Positions 26,445 through 36,230 of a DNA stretch of 64,000 nt are shown here, in pieces. The translations under genes were made by a program, and so were the position numbers. The stretch covers positions 15,844,539 through 15,908,538 of the forward strand of contig OY987248.1 in the NCBI GenBank assembly GCA_963920765.1. Direction: 5' to 3'. Below the pieces are notes generated by a model, which did no database searches, had not been told where the DNA came from, and was given only the letters and a program-made list of their open reading frames with translations. Every line of letters begins with the position of its first letter. The stretch's first letter is position 1. This DNA comes from Ulota crispa (Eukaryota > Streptophyta > Bryopsida > Orthotrichales > Orthotrichaceae).

Positions 26445-27362
26445 AGAGCTCTCTTTGGAGTCAACGGATGGTGCGTTTTTGCAATTATTTCCATTGAGTT
26501 GGGACCAGAGTCCGGGAAATATTTGAGATTTTTCGGTTGCTTTCCTTCATTTGCGGTATTGAACCGGTTTATCAAGGAACTCCTTCGGTTATTTCAAAAA
26601 ACTTAATTGGTGTTTAGTCGAAGTTTATAAATTGAAAACGTTTTTTTTTTTTTCATTTCAGTGGGTTAGCTTTGAACTAGTGGTTGATTATTCTTGGACC
26701 TTGGTCGGCACCAAAGATCTTAATTTTACTATTTGTAAGGTAGTGTGAGTTGCCATCTTCAATCTTAACATTAGGTTGTTTGATTGGATGTTTGGATGTT
26801 TGGATGTTTGGATGTTTATTTGGAAGTTTGTCACATTGAGATCTCCCAGACTGTGTGTCCTCCTGTCGCGTGCTTGGTACTATTGGAAAGTTCTTGACAA
26901 GGAAGGGTGTACGGGCTTGGTTTGGTGGCATTTGGGCCTATGGTGGGAAAGATATGGAATTTCAAATTTTTTTTATGGATTGAAAATTTAGAAAAATACA
27001 AGTTGGCCAAAGGCAAGTTCTATGTAAAAATATGGTAGAGTACAAGTTTAAGCAAAGTATAATTTGGATGTCTACTTAAAAATAAAGTAAAGTACAAATT
27101 TTACTAAAGAAAAGTACAAGTACAAGTACAAGTTTAACTATAGATGGCATGAGAAGATGGCATGGGGGCATGGGGGGAGGTGAAATTTGGGCCAAGAGCA
27201 CGGGGCCACACTAGTCTTCAATGAAATAATGTACACAAATAGGCATATTAGGTTGCCCTATACTATTTTCTCAACATTCACATTACATAAAATATGATTC
27301 TTTATGCAATGTTTGTAACTATTGTATAATTTATTTAGCAGACACATAATCATAATTACAAA
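26445..27362. repeat. Intergenic DNA with an 8-bp x 4 tandem repeat
   Basis: Low-complexity AT-rich sequence. At 26784-26815 the unit TTGGATGT is repeated four times. Short runs of AAGTACAAGTAC occur near 27110. No gene is visible. Confidence 0.6.
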
Positions 27363-27734
27363 TCTCTATATATAATTGATTACGGTGTCAGTCACTTAGG
27401 GTCGGGCATGATTGGGACAGAAATAGAATACGATGGTGAGTCAGTTAGGTTGGGCATCATTAGAATTGGAAAATTATAAATGGAATAAAGCAAAATCACC
27501 TATGACTCTCTTTTATCTGCTTCACTAGACGTTAACAATATGTCAATGGCAATTGCACCACAACTTCTCTCAGCCAAAAGAGGGCACGGGAACAAGGAAA
27601 CACGGGAATAGGAGGACACAAGGATAGGGGGAACTAGGATAGAGTGGCACAAGGAAAGAGGAGCATATGAATAGGGGGGCACAGAGATAGGGGTGGAGGG
27701 CATAATCCCGTCAGTACAATGGGCAATATACTAG
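27363..27734 (+). mobile_element. Helitron-like non-autonomous element with internal minisatellite
   Basis: Starts A/TCTCTATATATAAT and ends CAATATACTAG/T, matching the Helitron rules: 5' TC, 3' CTRR, insertion between A and T, no target duplication. The interior holds degenerate 15-16 bp repeats of the type GGCACAAGGATAGGGG (about 27575-27690). A relative in reverse orientation lies at 54218 to about 54544, sharing the ends, the minisatellite and the block TGCACCACAACTT. No clear 3' hairpin was seen, so the class is tentative. Confidence 0.5.
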
Positions 27735-28296
27735 TTTTATATAATATTAATACACATTAACAAGACCAACATAGTTTACAAACCAACGTATCAAATCTTC
27801 AAACAACAAACCTCTATGTGTCATCTACTTAATGTGAAAGTGATACATTTTACATATAAATAATTTTAATAGGAGTAAGGCAACTTAAATTGAAAGAAAA
27901 CCTAATGAGGATGTTCAATGTCGTTGCTTACTTCCTCAATCTAAATATATTTGTATAATACGGATTAAATGTTGTTTGATTCATCTAGTATCAAGTGTAA
28001 ATTAGTGTATTTTGTAGTAGGACCATATTGATCTTAGAAAGCAAATTAGAGAATTCATTCATTCTAAAAAATGGAGAATTTCTTATCAAATATTCCCTTC
28101 ACTATATGTGTGTTATTTTTTGAAAAACTAATGCAAAATAAGAAACCTTAAATGTCATACTCTACTAAATTTGGATTATTCATGTATTTGTGAACTATGC
28201 ATATAATTATGAGATGCAAAAACATTGGGAGATTTTCCAATGTTTGTGCAAAATGAGGCAGAATATCTTGAGATCTCCCAAAGCTTAGACAAAATA
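27735..28296. other. AT-rich intergenic DNA
   Basis: No gene, RNA or repeat boundary is recognisable. Confidence 0.5.
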
Positions 28297-28459
28297 CTCC
28301 CTCTATCCTATTATAAACTACCAAAAAACTTCTCCATGAGGGATTAAGTGTATTTTTAATCATTATGCTAATGACAAATGCATTCTAGAATCAATATACC
28401 ACCTACCAAATATTTGCAAAATCGTCAAATTAACAATGTTTTCTTAAATTAGCTTTTTT

Positions 28460-28659
28460 NNNNNNNNNNNNNNNNNNNNNNNNNNNNNNNNNNNNNNNNN
28501 NNNNNNNNNNNNNNNNNNNNNNNNNNNNNNNNNNNNNNNNNNNNNNNNNNNNNNNNNNNNNNNNNNNNNNNNNNNNNNNNNNNNNNNNNNNNNNNNNNNN
28601 NNNNNNNNNNNNNNNNNNNNNNNNNNNNNNNNNNNNNNNNNNNNNNNNNNNNNNNNNNN
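28460..28659. other. Assembly gap (200 N)
   Basis: Exactly 200 unknown bases. The round number suggests an arbitrary scaffold gap rather than a measured length. It truncates the plastid-like tRNA-Tyr. Confidence 0.99.
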
Positions 28660-28731
28660 TGGATTTGAACCAGCGTAGGCATTGCCAGCAGATTTACAGT
28701 CTGTCCCCATTAACCGCTCAAGCATCGACCC
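28660..28731 (-). pseudogene. trnY-GUA: Plastid-derived tRNA-Tyr (GUA), truncated by the gap
   Basis: Read on the - strand from 28731, the sequence begins GGGTCGATGC, has the D-arm block GAGCGGTTAATGGGGAC, the anticodon loop CTGTAAA (anticodon GUA), a long variable arm, and the T-arm GGTTCAAATCC before entering the gap. The long variable arm (class II) and these blocks are those of plastid/bacterial tRNA-Tyr, not the intron-bearing nuclear type. Several substitutions, and a mismatch at the first anticodon-stem pair, suggest a decayed nuclear copy of plastid DNA. The last 12-14 bases are missing. Confidence 0.8.
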
Positions 28732-28863
28732 AAAAAAAGAAAAAAGAAAAAAGAAAAACAACAAAGTTAAATTTAATTTAATTTTATTGTTTTCTTTTTC
28801 TTTTTCAATTATTACATTATAAATTTTGGATAATAATTAAATCTTAAATTTTTTTTTTCATAA

Positions 28864-28886
28864 TACCCCAAGGGAATTCAAATCCC
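28864..28886 (-). pseudogene. trnE-UUC: 3' remnant of plastid tRNA-Glu (UUC)
   Basis: On the - strand the stretch ACGGGGATTTGAATTCCC followed by TTGGGGTA resembles the T-arm and acceptor end of plastid trnE-UUC, with G-to-A and C-to-T type changes. It lies 132 bp upstream of the trnY remnant in the same orientation, the order of the plastid trnE-trnY-trnD cluster. Only about 23 bases are recognisable. Confidence 0.5.
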
Positions 28887-29347
28887 CGTCTCAAGTTTTT
28901 ATGTTGCCTTTTAGACACCCTAATTCCATGCAAAAAGTACCATTTTTGTGCATTGTTTGTAAAAAATGCCGGCTCCTCATTATTTTAGTTTTTGTAATGA
29001 TGACACATGCATTCTAGAATCAATGTACCATCTACCAAATGTGTGCAAAATCTTCAGCTTTGATGTTGCCGTTTGGTCACCCAAATTCCATGCAAAAAGT
29101 ACCATATTTGTACATGTTGCTAGCTCCTCATTATTGATGATTTAAAAATTAGTAGCAACAATGGTACCTCATATGGGCAAGGCCAAGCTTGTCAGGAGAG
29201 GAATGCTCTCTAATTGCTTAACTTGCCCCCATGAGATCATTGGACATGACAAACACTTTCTCAACAATTGAAATTAGCAAAAGGGAGCTTTTTAGTGGGA
29301 CAAGAACTATGCTTGATTTGGAGGTTTATATTGGGACACAAGGAGTA

Positions 29348-30414
29348 TTAAATAATCTCTTAGACAAACCCAATAAAGGACTTTGTGTTTTATTATTATT
29401 GTTACTATTATACATGGACTTTGCAAAATTCATATTTAGTTATATACGGCACCTAGTTGGAAAATTGCAGTTGTTGCTTCTTGAAGATGAGTGCAATTTT
29501 CATTAATGAAATTGAATCAAAATATAAGATTTCTTGAAGGCAAACACAAGAAGATTCAAGGCCAGCAAAAACGTGTTTCTTAAATAACGTAAGTAAGAGA
29601 TTGAAAGGGATTAAAATTCAAATGATTTTCTTTTATAATTGCTTTCCTAAACAAGTATGTAGCCAACAAAAAAAACATATAGTTCATACACATTTAGTCA
29701 AGTGGCGCTTAGTGGATTTGTTGGTTTTGATGTCTTTCTTGATAGTGTGATACTTCTAGATTTTGCTTGCCTAAGTTTGGATTTTTGTTTTAGAAATAAA
29801 GAAATGATGCTGTAAATTAGTTTCTTTGTTTTAAAACTCCATGTAATTTGATTTGTAGAATGTAAACAATATACTATGTATTTTGTAATAGTGTATGTCC
29901 TATGTTTGATTTTGGTGTTTGTGGGTGCAGGGACATGTTTTACTTAGGTTGAATACGTATTTTGACATTTCTAAAATGCATGTAGACCATCTATGCCTTC
30001 AAAATTAAAAATCAATAAATAGACTTAGGTTTTATTTTTTACTTTTAAGTGACGAAACATAGTATCATGTTGGTTTTCCTGTATCTTGTATAGAAATTGG
30101 TATAATTGCACGATGGACTAAATTATTTATAAATTCGTTCTAAATTCACACACAAAATGTGTATTCCACATTAAACTACTTCTATTATATACCAATCTTA
30201 CTTTTTGTTTTTAACTTAGAGAAATTCCAAAATAAATAAATAAATGTGTTTAAGAAAATCATACTACATAACATTCATGTGAGCTGCCTTGGAGGGTGTG
30301 GAATATTCCACACCCATCTTTAACTATGGAAACACTTGGTTGAATTTGTCAGAGAGTCTATGAAAGTGAAGCTCAGTTTAGTGCACATACGTCAATGTGG
30401 GGGGCCAGCCATGT

Positions 30415-30448
<34 letters not shown>

Positions 30449-30682
30449 TGTTTTTTGTTTTTTGGTCAAGATGAAGTTCATGGATGATACCTGAAGAGAG
30501 GGTAAGATAGCCTCTCTTTAGGCTACTCAATGTTATGTAGATTGGCCAATGAAATGATAAATAAAAAAGTGAATATTTTAAAATTGCTCAAATTCATTGT
30601 TCACGTTTTGTGGTTTTCTCAAATTGTTGCATCATTTTGTTCCTTTAATCTTGTAGTTGTTTTACTTTGCAATACATTTTTT
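29348..30682. other. AT-rich intergenic DNA with a poly(A) tract
   Basis: No gene recognised. A run of 31 A residues lies at 30416-30446; no element could be anchored to it. Confidence 0.5.
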
Positions 30683-31620
30683 TTAACCCCTAAAGGCCCA
30701 GCTGTCCCCCTAGGGACGATTGAGATTTTGGACATGTACCTATAGCTAATCTAGTTTTTGTGATTTTTTAAAACTTTTATTGAAGGTGGGGAATTCTAAG
30801 ACCTACCCGGGAATCTAATTTTTTTGTCATTCTAACATTTGACAAAGAAGTTATGCAAGAATTTCTGCTGCTCGATGGAGGGAGGGCAATCCAGGCAGCC
30901 CAAAAACTTCTTAAAAATTTGTATTTTCTAAAAATAGAAATCTGAAATTGATTCTCTAGATTTTTTATATGTGGGAAGCTTTGAATCATTCAACTTCAAT
31001 TAATGAGATGAAAGTTACGAGATGTTTTAGTTTGTGGGCAGTTATGGATTCTCTACTCTAAAATAAACTTTGAAGTCCTTCATTTTCCACAATTTTCAAT
31101 ATTTTGGAAAAAAAACTAAACCTAAGGAAGTAAATTATTTATCACCACATTATAACCTTTGGGATTTTCATTTTTTCATTTTAATGACTAAATTCTTAAC
31201 AATTTAGTGATTTGACTCATTCTCTACTTCTTTTTACTTATTATTTTTCCCCATGTGTTGTATAGTTCCAATTGACTTGAAAATTCTCCCACACATACTT
31301 AACTTGGTCTGCTACATGGAAAAATCAACCTCAACTTTGTGTAGAGTAATTTTTTTCATGTAAGTGTGGACAAAGGCTTCTAAATTTTTTTGGACGACAC
31401 AAAAAGAAACCATTTTTTCACTTTAGATGTAAATATCTCCCTCCTCTCCATCTAGAATGATCTGATTTTTTCTCACAAGTACCTCTACTAATCTAAGACA
31501 TTATCCTACGATTAGATTTGCAAAACAAACTTTATTTCCTACTTTTCTACTCATTCTCCCCAAAGTGACAGTTAACAGTGACTTTCATTGGAGAAAATTG
31601 CTTGGGCCTTTAGGGGTTAA
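30683..31620. mobile_element. TTAA-flanked piggyBac-like element, 938 bp
   Basis: Perfect 18-bp terminal inverted repeats: TTAACCCCTAAAGGCCCA at 30683-30700 and its complement at 31603-31620. Next to the left end is a small palindrome, GTCCCCCTAGGGAC. No transposase frame is present. A second copy at 57137-58515 matches along almost the whole length, which defines both ends independently. The layout CCC...GGG inside TTAA is the piggyBac signature. Confidence 0.8.
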
Positions 31621-32188
31621 ATAGCTTCATGAAGACCAACTATGAAATGAGGCTTTTAGAAAACCATCATTTTGAGATGATGCGGGAAAATCAAAATCAA
31701 GTAATTAATAAAAGAAAAATATGTAGGTACTGTACTCTACACATGGAAATGCTTCTTGGGTTGCAATCAATATTGTGCGCATGCAATATTGAGAAACCTT
31801 AAATCTAGAAATTTCCAAAATGTAAGAACATTTTATACTAATCTTTGAGAAGACATAGCAGTAGATAGAATGACCACTTACAATTTCATTAGGTTAGTCA
31901 ATGAGTGCAAATGTTGTAGTTGCAAATAAAGTTTCACTCTCATGCTAAAAAACCCTTTGAACCCCCACTTTCCATTTTTACAAATTACTAAACACAATGC
32001 TTCATTGAAGACCAATTTAGATTTTGTTGTTGTCTAATGTTTGCCCAACATCTCTTGCCCATTTTTTGTGCCTCCCACAAATTTTGTTGTGCTATTTTAC
32101 AAACTTTATTGTTACCATGACTTTATTGTTATTATGTTTTGCTAGAACACAAAGGAAATAATGAAAAAAAGGTAACTCCAAATTACTC
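31621..32188. other. AT-rich intergenic DNA
   Basis: No gene, RNA or repeat boundary is visible. Confidence 0.5.
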
Positions 32189-32191
32189 TAA

Positions 32192-32477
32192 GGCCCGATT
32201 CAAACTAGCAACCGGCCAAAAAAAAATTGATTGATTGAAATTTGGGATTTGTGTGCTACAAGGTTCAGACTATGGGTTTGTCCGGTACTTTAACATCCAT
32301 GTTCACCAACCAATATAGCCACTTCAACAGCTAGGATAGTGAGTTTTGGGGCTTGCTCTAAAAGTGATACCAAACTTGTCAGGTAGAAGCACACTCTTGG
32401 ATGACACATGATGACATGGAAGAGTTTCCAGGGTACCGATTTTTGTGTCTCGACCGGTTGCTAGTTTGAACCAAGCC
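32192..32477. mobile_element. Tourist-like (PIF/Harbinger) MITE
   Basis: 286 bp with near-identical inverted ends: GGCCCGATTCAAACTAGC on the left and, on the opposite strand, GGCTTGGTTCAAACTAGC from the right. It is flanked by a TAA duplication at 32189-32191 and 32478-32480. A 3-bp TWA target and a GGC start are characteristic of Tourist MITEs. No coding sequence. Confidence 0.7.
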
Positions 32478-32480
32478 TAA

Positions 32481-33378
32481 GATAGTTTTATCCTACCCTG
32501 AAGTACCTCAACTAACAAAAAGGTTTAGATTTGAGGTACTATACTCTTCAGATATACTTAGCACAATACAAAGTGAAACATAGTTACAACGACATTATTA
32601 CTTCTGTAAACTTAAGCATAGAACACTACAGTAGTACGATATCAGATATTGAAACCAGTTATGAAAAATTTGCCAGAACATGGCTTGTCTACGTAGCACT
32701 CATCTTTACTCCTAGTATATTTCAAGTGTTGGTTTCCGAAAGGCATGACTTGCCTCCAATGACGAAGTGTACAGACTGGTGAACAATACTATATATGCAC
32801 ACACAAAACTCATTTCCATACACACAGTTTGCAGAGTCTTTAAACCAGCATGGCTCTAGAGAAGTCCAGAAAAAATCAACTCCACCTCAGTTGACGTAAT
32901 TCCACTGTATAATTGACAGACGTCAAAATACTAATAAAAGTGAAACCAAAACCTTTCAATATTCCTTGAAACTTTACTTGAAAAGATGAGGTGCAACAGA
33001 AGTACTTAGATCAGCCTATTCAATCCACACAAACAAGGAAAACCCTAACTCTCAGAAAAACACCTTCTCTCCTGTACAGTACATCACCTAAACTCCCATG
33101 TCCTATGCAATAGAAGAATCCACACAAATAACAGCCCACTGCCACCAAAGTGTCCAGTTTACCAAACTTTTCTTACAAGAGGTCTACACGATCCCAAATA
33201 CACAACAACCTTCCAACACCAAAAAGAAAATGAGAAAAACAGAAAAAACAAAAAAACAGAAAAACAGAGAATGAGAAAAAGAGAAAATGAGAATATGAGA
33301 AAAAGAGGAAAAGAGAAATAGTGGGACAGAGGAAGAGAGGAAAAGAAATCCCTTTGTGTTAGAGAAGAGTCAGCTGGA
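32481..33378 (-). other. Intergenic DNA and VPS29 3' UTR
   Basis: The part adjoining 33378 has the purine-rich, mixed composition of a transcribed trailer (read on the - strand it is T/C-rich, with CTTTTTCTC-type runs at 33230-33350). No separate gene is visible. The reading frames here are shadows of low-complexity sequence. Confidence 0.4.
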
Positions 33379-35345
33379 TCATTGTGGCTTTTTGAAGTCA
33401 ATCTTGTCGACCTTAACCTCCCCATCCACAAGCTCATACACATACACCACCACTCGAAGTCCATCGATGTCCATGAGCACAAAGCTGGGATTCACATCAT
33501 AGGTGATGCTGCTGTAAGCTCCTGTTGCAGATCCAGGATTAATGATCACTCCTCCCTCGTGCTTGTACGCTTTGAACTGATGCGTGTGGCCCGTTATCAA
33601 GATGTCCACGTCCAGCTGCCGTTGTAGCATCGCCAGGGAATCCAAATCTCCCCATGGCACAACCTGCAGATCGAGAAAACAGGAAACCCTAAACCTCAGA
33701 AAGCCATATGAACCAAACAAACAATCTCTGTACAAAAATCGCAGTACAGTAAAGACAACATAATATACACCATCTCTACAATAAACCTTTCTTCCTTCGT
33801 CAATTTTGGATGCACGTTACAACTCTCTTTCATTTCTCATCAAGCTCATGTAAGAATTGACTAGTCTCACATTAGTAACTCAAAACACAAAACTCTAAAC
33901 CTCAGAAAGCCATAAAACCAAACAATCTCTGTAAGAAAATCGCAATAAAGTGAAGACAACATAACATACACCATCTCTACAATACTGTAGAACTCTAAAC
34001 TAATATGCTTGGGATTGGGTGGGTACACTGGTTTGTGGAGGTTATAGTAGGGTAGGTAGTGTTGGAATAGGTGAGATACTAGTTTAGAGGATATTAGTTT
34101 AGAGGAGTTCTACTGTAAACCTTTTCATCCTTCGTAACTTTTGAATGCGCGATACGATTCCCTTTCATTTCTCAACAAGTTCATGTAAGAATTGACTAGT
34201 CTCACATTAGTAACTCAAAGCACAAAACCCTAAACCTCAGAAAGCCATAAAAACCAAATAATCTCTGTACAAAAATTGCAGTGAAGTAAAGACAACATAA
34301 TATACACCATCTCTACAATAAACCTTTCATCCTTTGTAACCTTTGAGTGCACATTACGACTCTCTTTCTTCTCAACAAGTTAATGTAAGAATTGACTAGT
34401 CTCAGCAGCTGAAGGTCGGTGCCAGAAAAAAAACCTGATAGAACGAAACCCTAAGATACAACGACGTTTGATCAAAAGTCCGCGAGATCTGCTACTTAAG
34501 AAATGGTGAACATAATTAAGAAATGGTGATTATAATCAGAAGCAGAGTGTATGTTACCTGATGGCCGTGACAGATGCCGAGTTTGAAAGCGCCAATAGTC
34601 AACTGCTTCGTCTCCGGGTAGCGAGTATCCTCGTCGTACTCCCCGCGCGTGATTTGTACATCCGAACACAACGACTTCAAGTAATCATGCACTTCCTACA
34701 ATTCCCACCGTCATCCAGTTAAAAACAACAAACCCTAATTCTCAAACAGAGACTCTAAGATAATCGTGTTAAAAACGGGGCCCCCAATTCCACCGTCATC
34801 CAGGTTAAAACAACCAAACCCTGATTCTAGATCACAAAGCAAAGACTTTAAGCAGATCGTTTAAAAATGGGGCCTACAATTCCACCGTCCACCGTCATCC
34901 AGTTAAAAACAACAAAACCCTAATTGTAGACCACAAAGCAAAGACTTTAAGCAAATCCTGTGTAAGAACGGGGACAAGAGAGAAAACCTTGATGCCGAGA
35001 TTGCCAGGGCCGTCATCCAGTTTAAACAACAAACCCTAATTCTCGATCACAAATAGAGACTTTAAGCAAATTGTATAAGAACGGGGAAGAGAGAGAAAAC
35101 CTTGATGCAGAGATAACCTGGGCCGTCATCCAGTTAAAACAACAAACCCTAATCCTTGATCACAAACAATGTTATTAAGCAAATCGTGTAAGAATGGGGA
35201 CAAGAGAGAAAACCTTGATGCAGAGGTTGCCGGGGCTGAGGATATGCTGGATCTTTCCAGGGACCAGCATGGACTTGAACTTGGCAGGCAGATCCGCAGC
35301 TCGGTGCGGGATGTGCAGGTCTCCTAGCGCCAGCACCAGCACCAT
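33379..35345 (-). CDS. VPS29: VPS29, retromer core subunit
   Basis: Metallophosphoesterase-fold subunit of the retromer (VPS26-VPS29-VPS35), which returns vacuolar sorting receptors from endosomes. Three exons on the - strand: 35345-35214, 34695-34558 and 33663-33379. They give 44+46+94 = 184 aa, close to the usual plant length (about 190). Start [15 protein letters not shown]; phosphoesterase-like motifs GDLH (residues 8-11), GEYDED, CHGHQVVPWGD and [11 protein letters not shown]; the block [20 protein letters not shown] and the end KIDFKKPQ are diagnostic. Both introns are phase 0 and GT-AG. Intron 2 (33664-34557) and intron 1 (34696-35213) are both built of tandem repeats, and intron 2 holds a MITE. 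Confidence 0.95.
33688..34420. repeat. Tandem repeat of about 200 bp, three units, in VPS29 intron 2
   Basis: Units begin at the word CCTAAACCTCAGAAAGCCAT or close variants near 33688, 33895 and 34227. Unit 1 is about 207 bp. Unit 2 is longer because the 131-bp MITE at 33985-34115 sits in it. Unit 3 decays near 34420. Units share the ACACCATCTCTACAATA and AATTGACTAGTCTCA words. Confidence 0.8.
33985..34115. mobile_element. TA-flanked MITE (CNGTAGAACTC family) in VPS29 intron 2
   Basis: 131 bp with inverted ends CTGTAGAACTCTAAACTAAT and, from the right, CAGTAGAACTCCTCTAAACT. TA lies at 33983-33984 and 34116-34117. The neighbouring repeat units at about 33777 and about 34317 show the unoccupied site ACAATAAACC, so the insertion and TA duplication can be read within the locus. 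A second copy lies at 53483-53716. Confidence 0.85.
34699..35213. repeat. Tandem repeat of about 100-115 bp in VPS29 intron 1, including copies of the exon 1 splice donor
   Basis: Five units marked by the word CCGTCATCCAG (near 34711, 34794, 34895, 35012 and 35123). The last two inter-unit segments repeat the end of exon 1 with its donor: the word AACCTTGATGC (read on the + strand) occurs at the true donor (35212) and again near 34987 and 35099. The earliest units also carry AATTCCACC, a copy of sequence next to the exon 2 acceptor. Confidence 0.8.
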
Positions 35346-35642
35346 CTTGAGACCTGCACTGGGGTTTGGTTGTTTTGCTGCAAAAAAGGTGAAAAATCGG
35401 TCGAGGTGAGGTGCTTTTACTCGGTCACGATGCGCTCCGCCATTCAGTGAGAAAGCACCGAGCAGAGTGATTTTTCTTCACGATCGCAAGCTTGATGGTG
35501 CGCAAAAACTTGCATTCTTGCACCGATTGCGTCTCTCTCGAAGTGCAATGAACACGACGCCGGTAGTAGTGCACTGCCAAGTGTCGTTTTCAAAAATTAG
35601 GTCAAGTGGCTAAAAACACCGCTGAATGGGCTCAAACTTCAA
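35346..35642 (-). promoter_or_regulatory. VPS29 5' leader and upstream region
   Basis: Upstream of the start codon on the - strand the sequence is GC-rich to about 35560 and then becomes AT-rich. The 5' UTR and promoter most likely lie here, ending at the repeat element that starts at 35643. No core element is identifiable. Confidence 0.4.
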
Positions 35643-36221
35643 GGGAAAGTTTCATAGATACCTTTGAAGTTTTGCAATATTTTCATAGATACTCCTGAAG
35701 TTTGCAATACTTTTATAGATACCCCTGAAGTTTGCAATACTTTCATAGATACCCCTAAAGTTTGCAATACTTTCATAGATACCCCTAAAGTTTGCAATAC
35801 TTTCATAGATACCCTTGAAGTTTGCAATATTTTCACAGATACCTTTGAAGTTTGCAATATTTTCATAGATACCTTTGAAGTTTGCAATATTTTCATAGAT
35901 ACCCTTGAAGTTTGCAATATTTTCATAGATATACCTTGCTTTTTTTTTTATAGAAATTGCACAACTACCTTTGGACCATGATTTTTAGGCATTTATTTAT
36001 TTGTTGTGCTTGTACTTCTTTTCATGACCAATATTGAAGAAGGGAATGCAATGAGCCAAAAAAAGAAGCAAGGAAGAACCTAGGGAAGTGGCATGCACAA
36101 TAACAAAACAAACGCATGAATACTTTGGTCCATGGTCCAAGGATATTAATGCAATTTCTGAAAAAAGCAAGCGTATTTATGAAAATACTGCAAACTTCAA
36201 GGGTATCCATGAGATTTTCCC
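35643..36221. mobile_element. Mutator-like foldback MITE with nine 30-bp units, copy 2
   Basis: A 579-bp element with inverted ends GGGAAAGTTTCATAGATACC and, from the right, GGGAAAATCTCATGGATACC. It is flanked by a perfect 9-bp duplication AAACTTCAA (35634-35642 and 36222-36230). The left arm contains nine units of a 30-bp repeat (35654-35924); the right arm keeps only about two. The centre (TTGGACCATG, CAACAAAACAAAC-type words) matches the element at 3138-3507. Because 30 is divisible by three, the array stays open in several frames and creates false reading frames on both strands. Confidence 0.85.
35654..35924. repeat. Tandem array of nine 30-bp units
   Basis: Unit ATAGATACCCCTGAAGTTTG plus CAATACTTTC, with a one-base insertion in the first unit and scattered substitutions. 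Unit starts: 35654, 35685, 35715, 35745, 35775, 35805, 35835, 35865 and 35895. There are no spacers, so it is not a CRISPR-like array. Confidence 0.9.
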
Positions 36222-36230
36222 AAACTTCAA

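Larger units (their letters stand above)
28297..29345. mobile_element. Stowaway-type MITE, internally duplicated and split by plastid DNA
   Basis: TA-flanked ends CTCCCTCTATCC (left) and GGGACACAAGGAG (right), the classic CTCCCTCNGTCC plant Stowaway terminus. The body aligns with the copy at 40201-40619 in reverse orientation. A stretch of about 180 bp beginning at the ATGCATTCTAGAATCAAT word occurs twice (from about 28376 and about 29007). The first of these is interrupted between about 28430 and 28890 by AT-rich sequence, the 200-base gap and plastid-derived tRNA sequence. The reading frame at 29231-29506 is MITE sequence. Confidence 0.65.

Noticed and set aside
35654-35924. Regularly repeated 30-bp units resembling a CRISPR array
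   Set aside because: The units are directly adjacent with no spacers, the genome is eukaryotic, and the array is part of a transposon arm.
35639-35981. Open frames on both strands with a 10-residue repeat
   Set aside because: Produced by the 30-bp tandem unit inside a Mutator-like MITE; the period is divisible by three, so frames stay open by chance.
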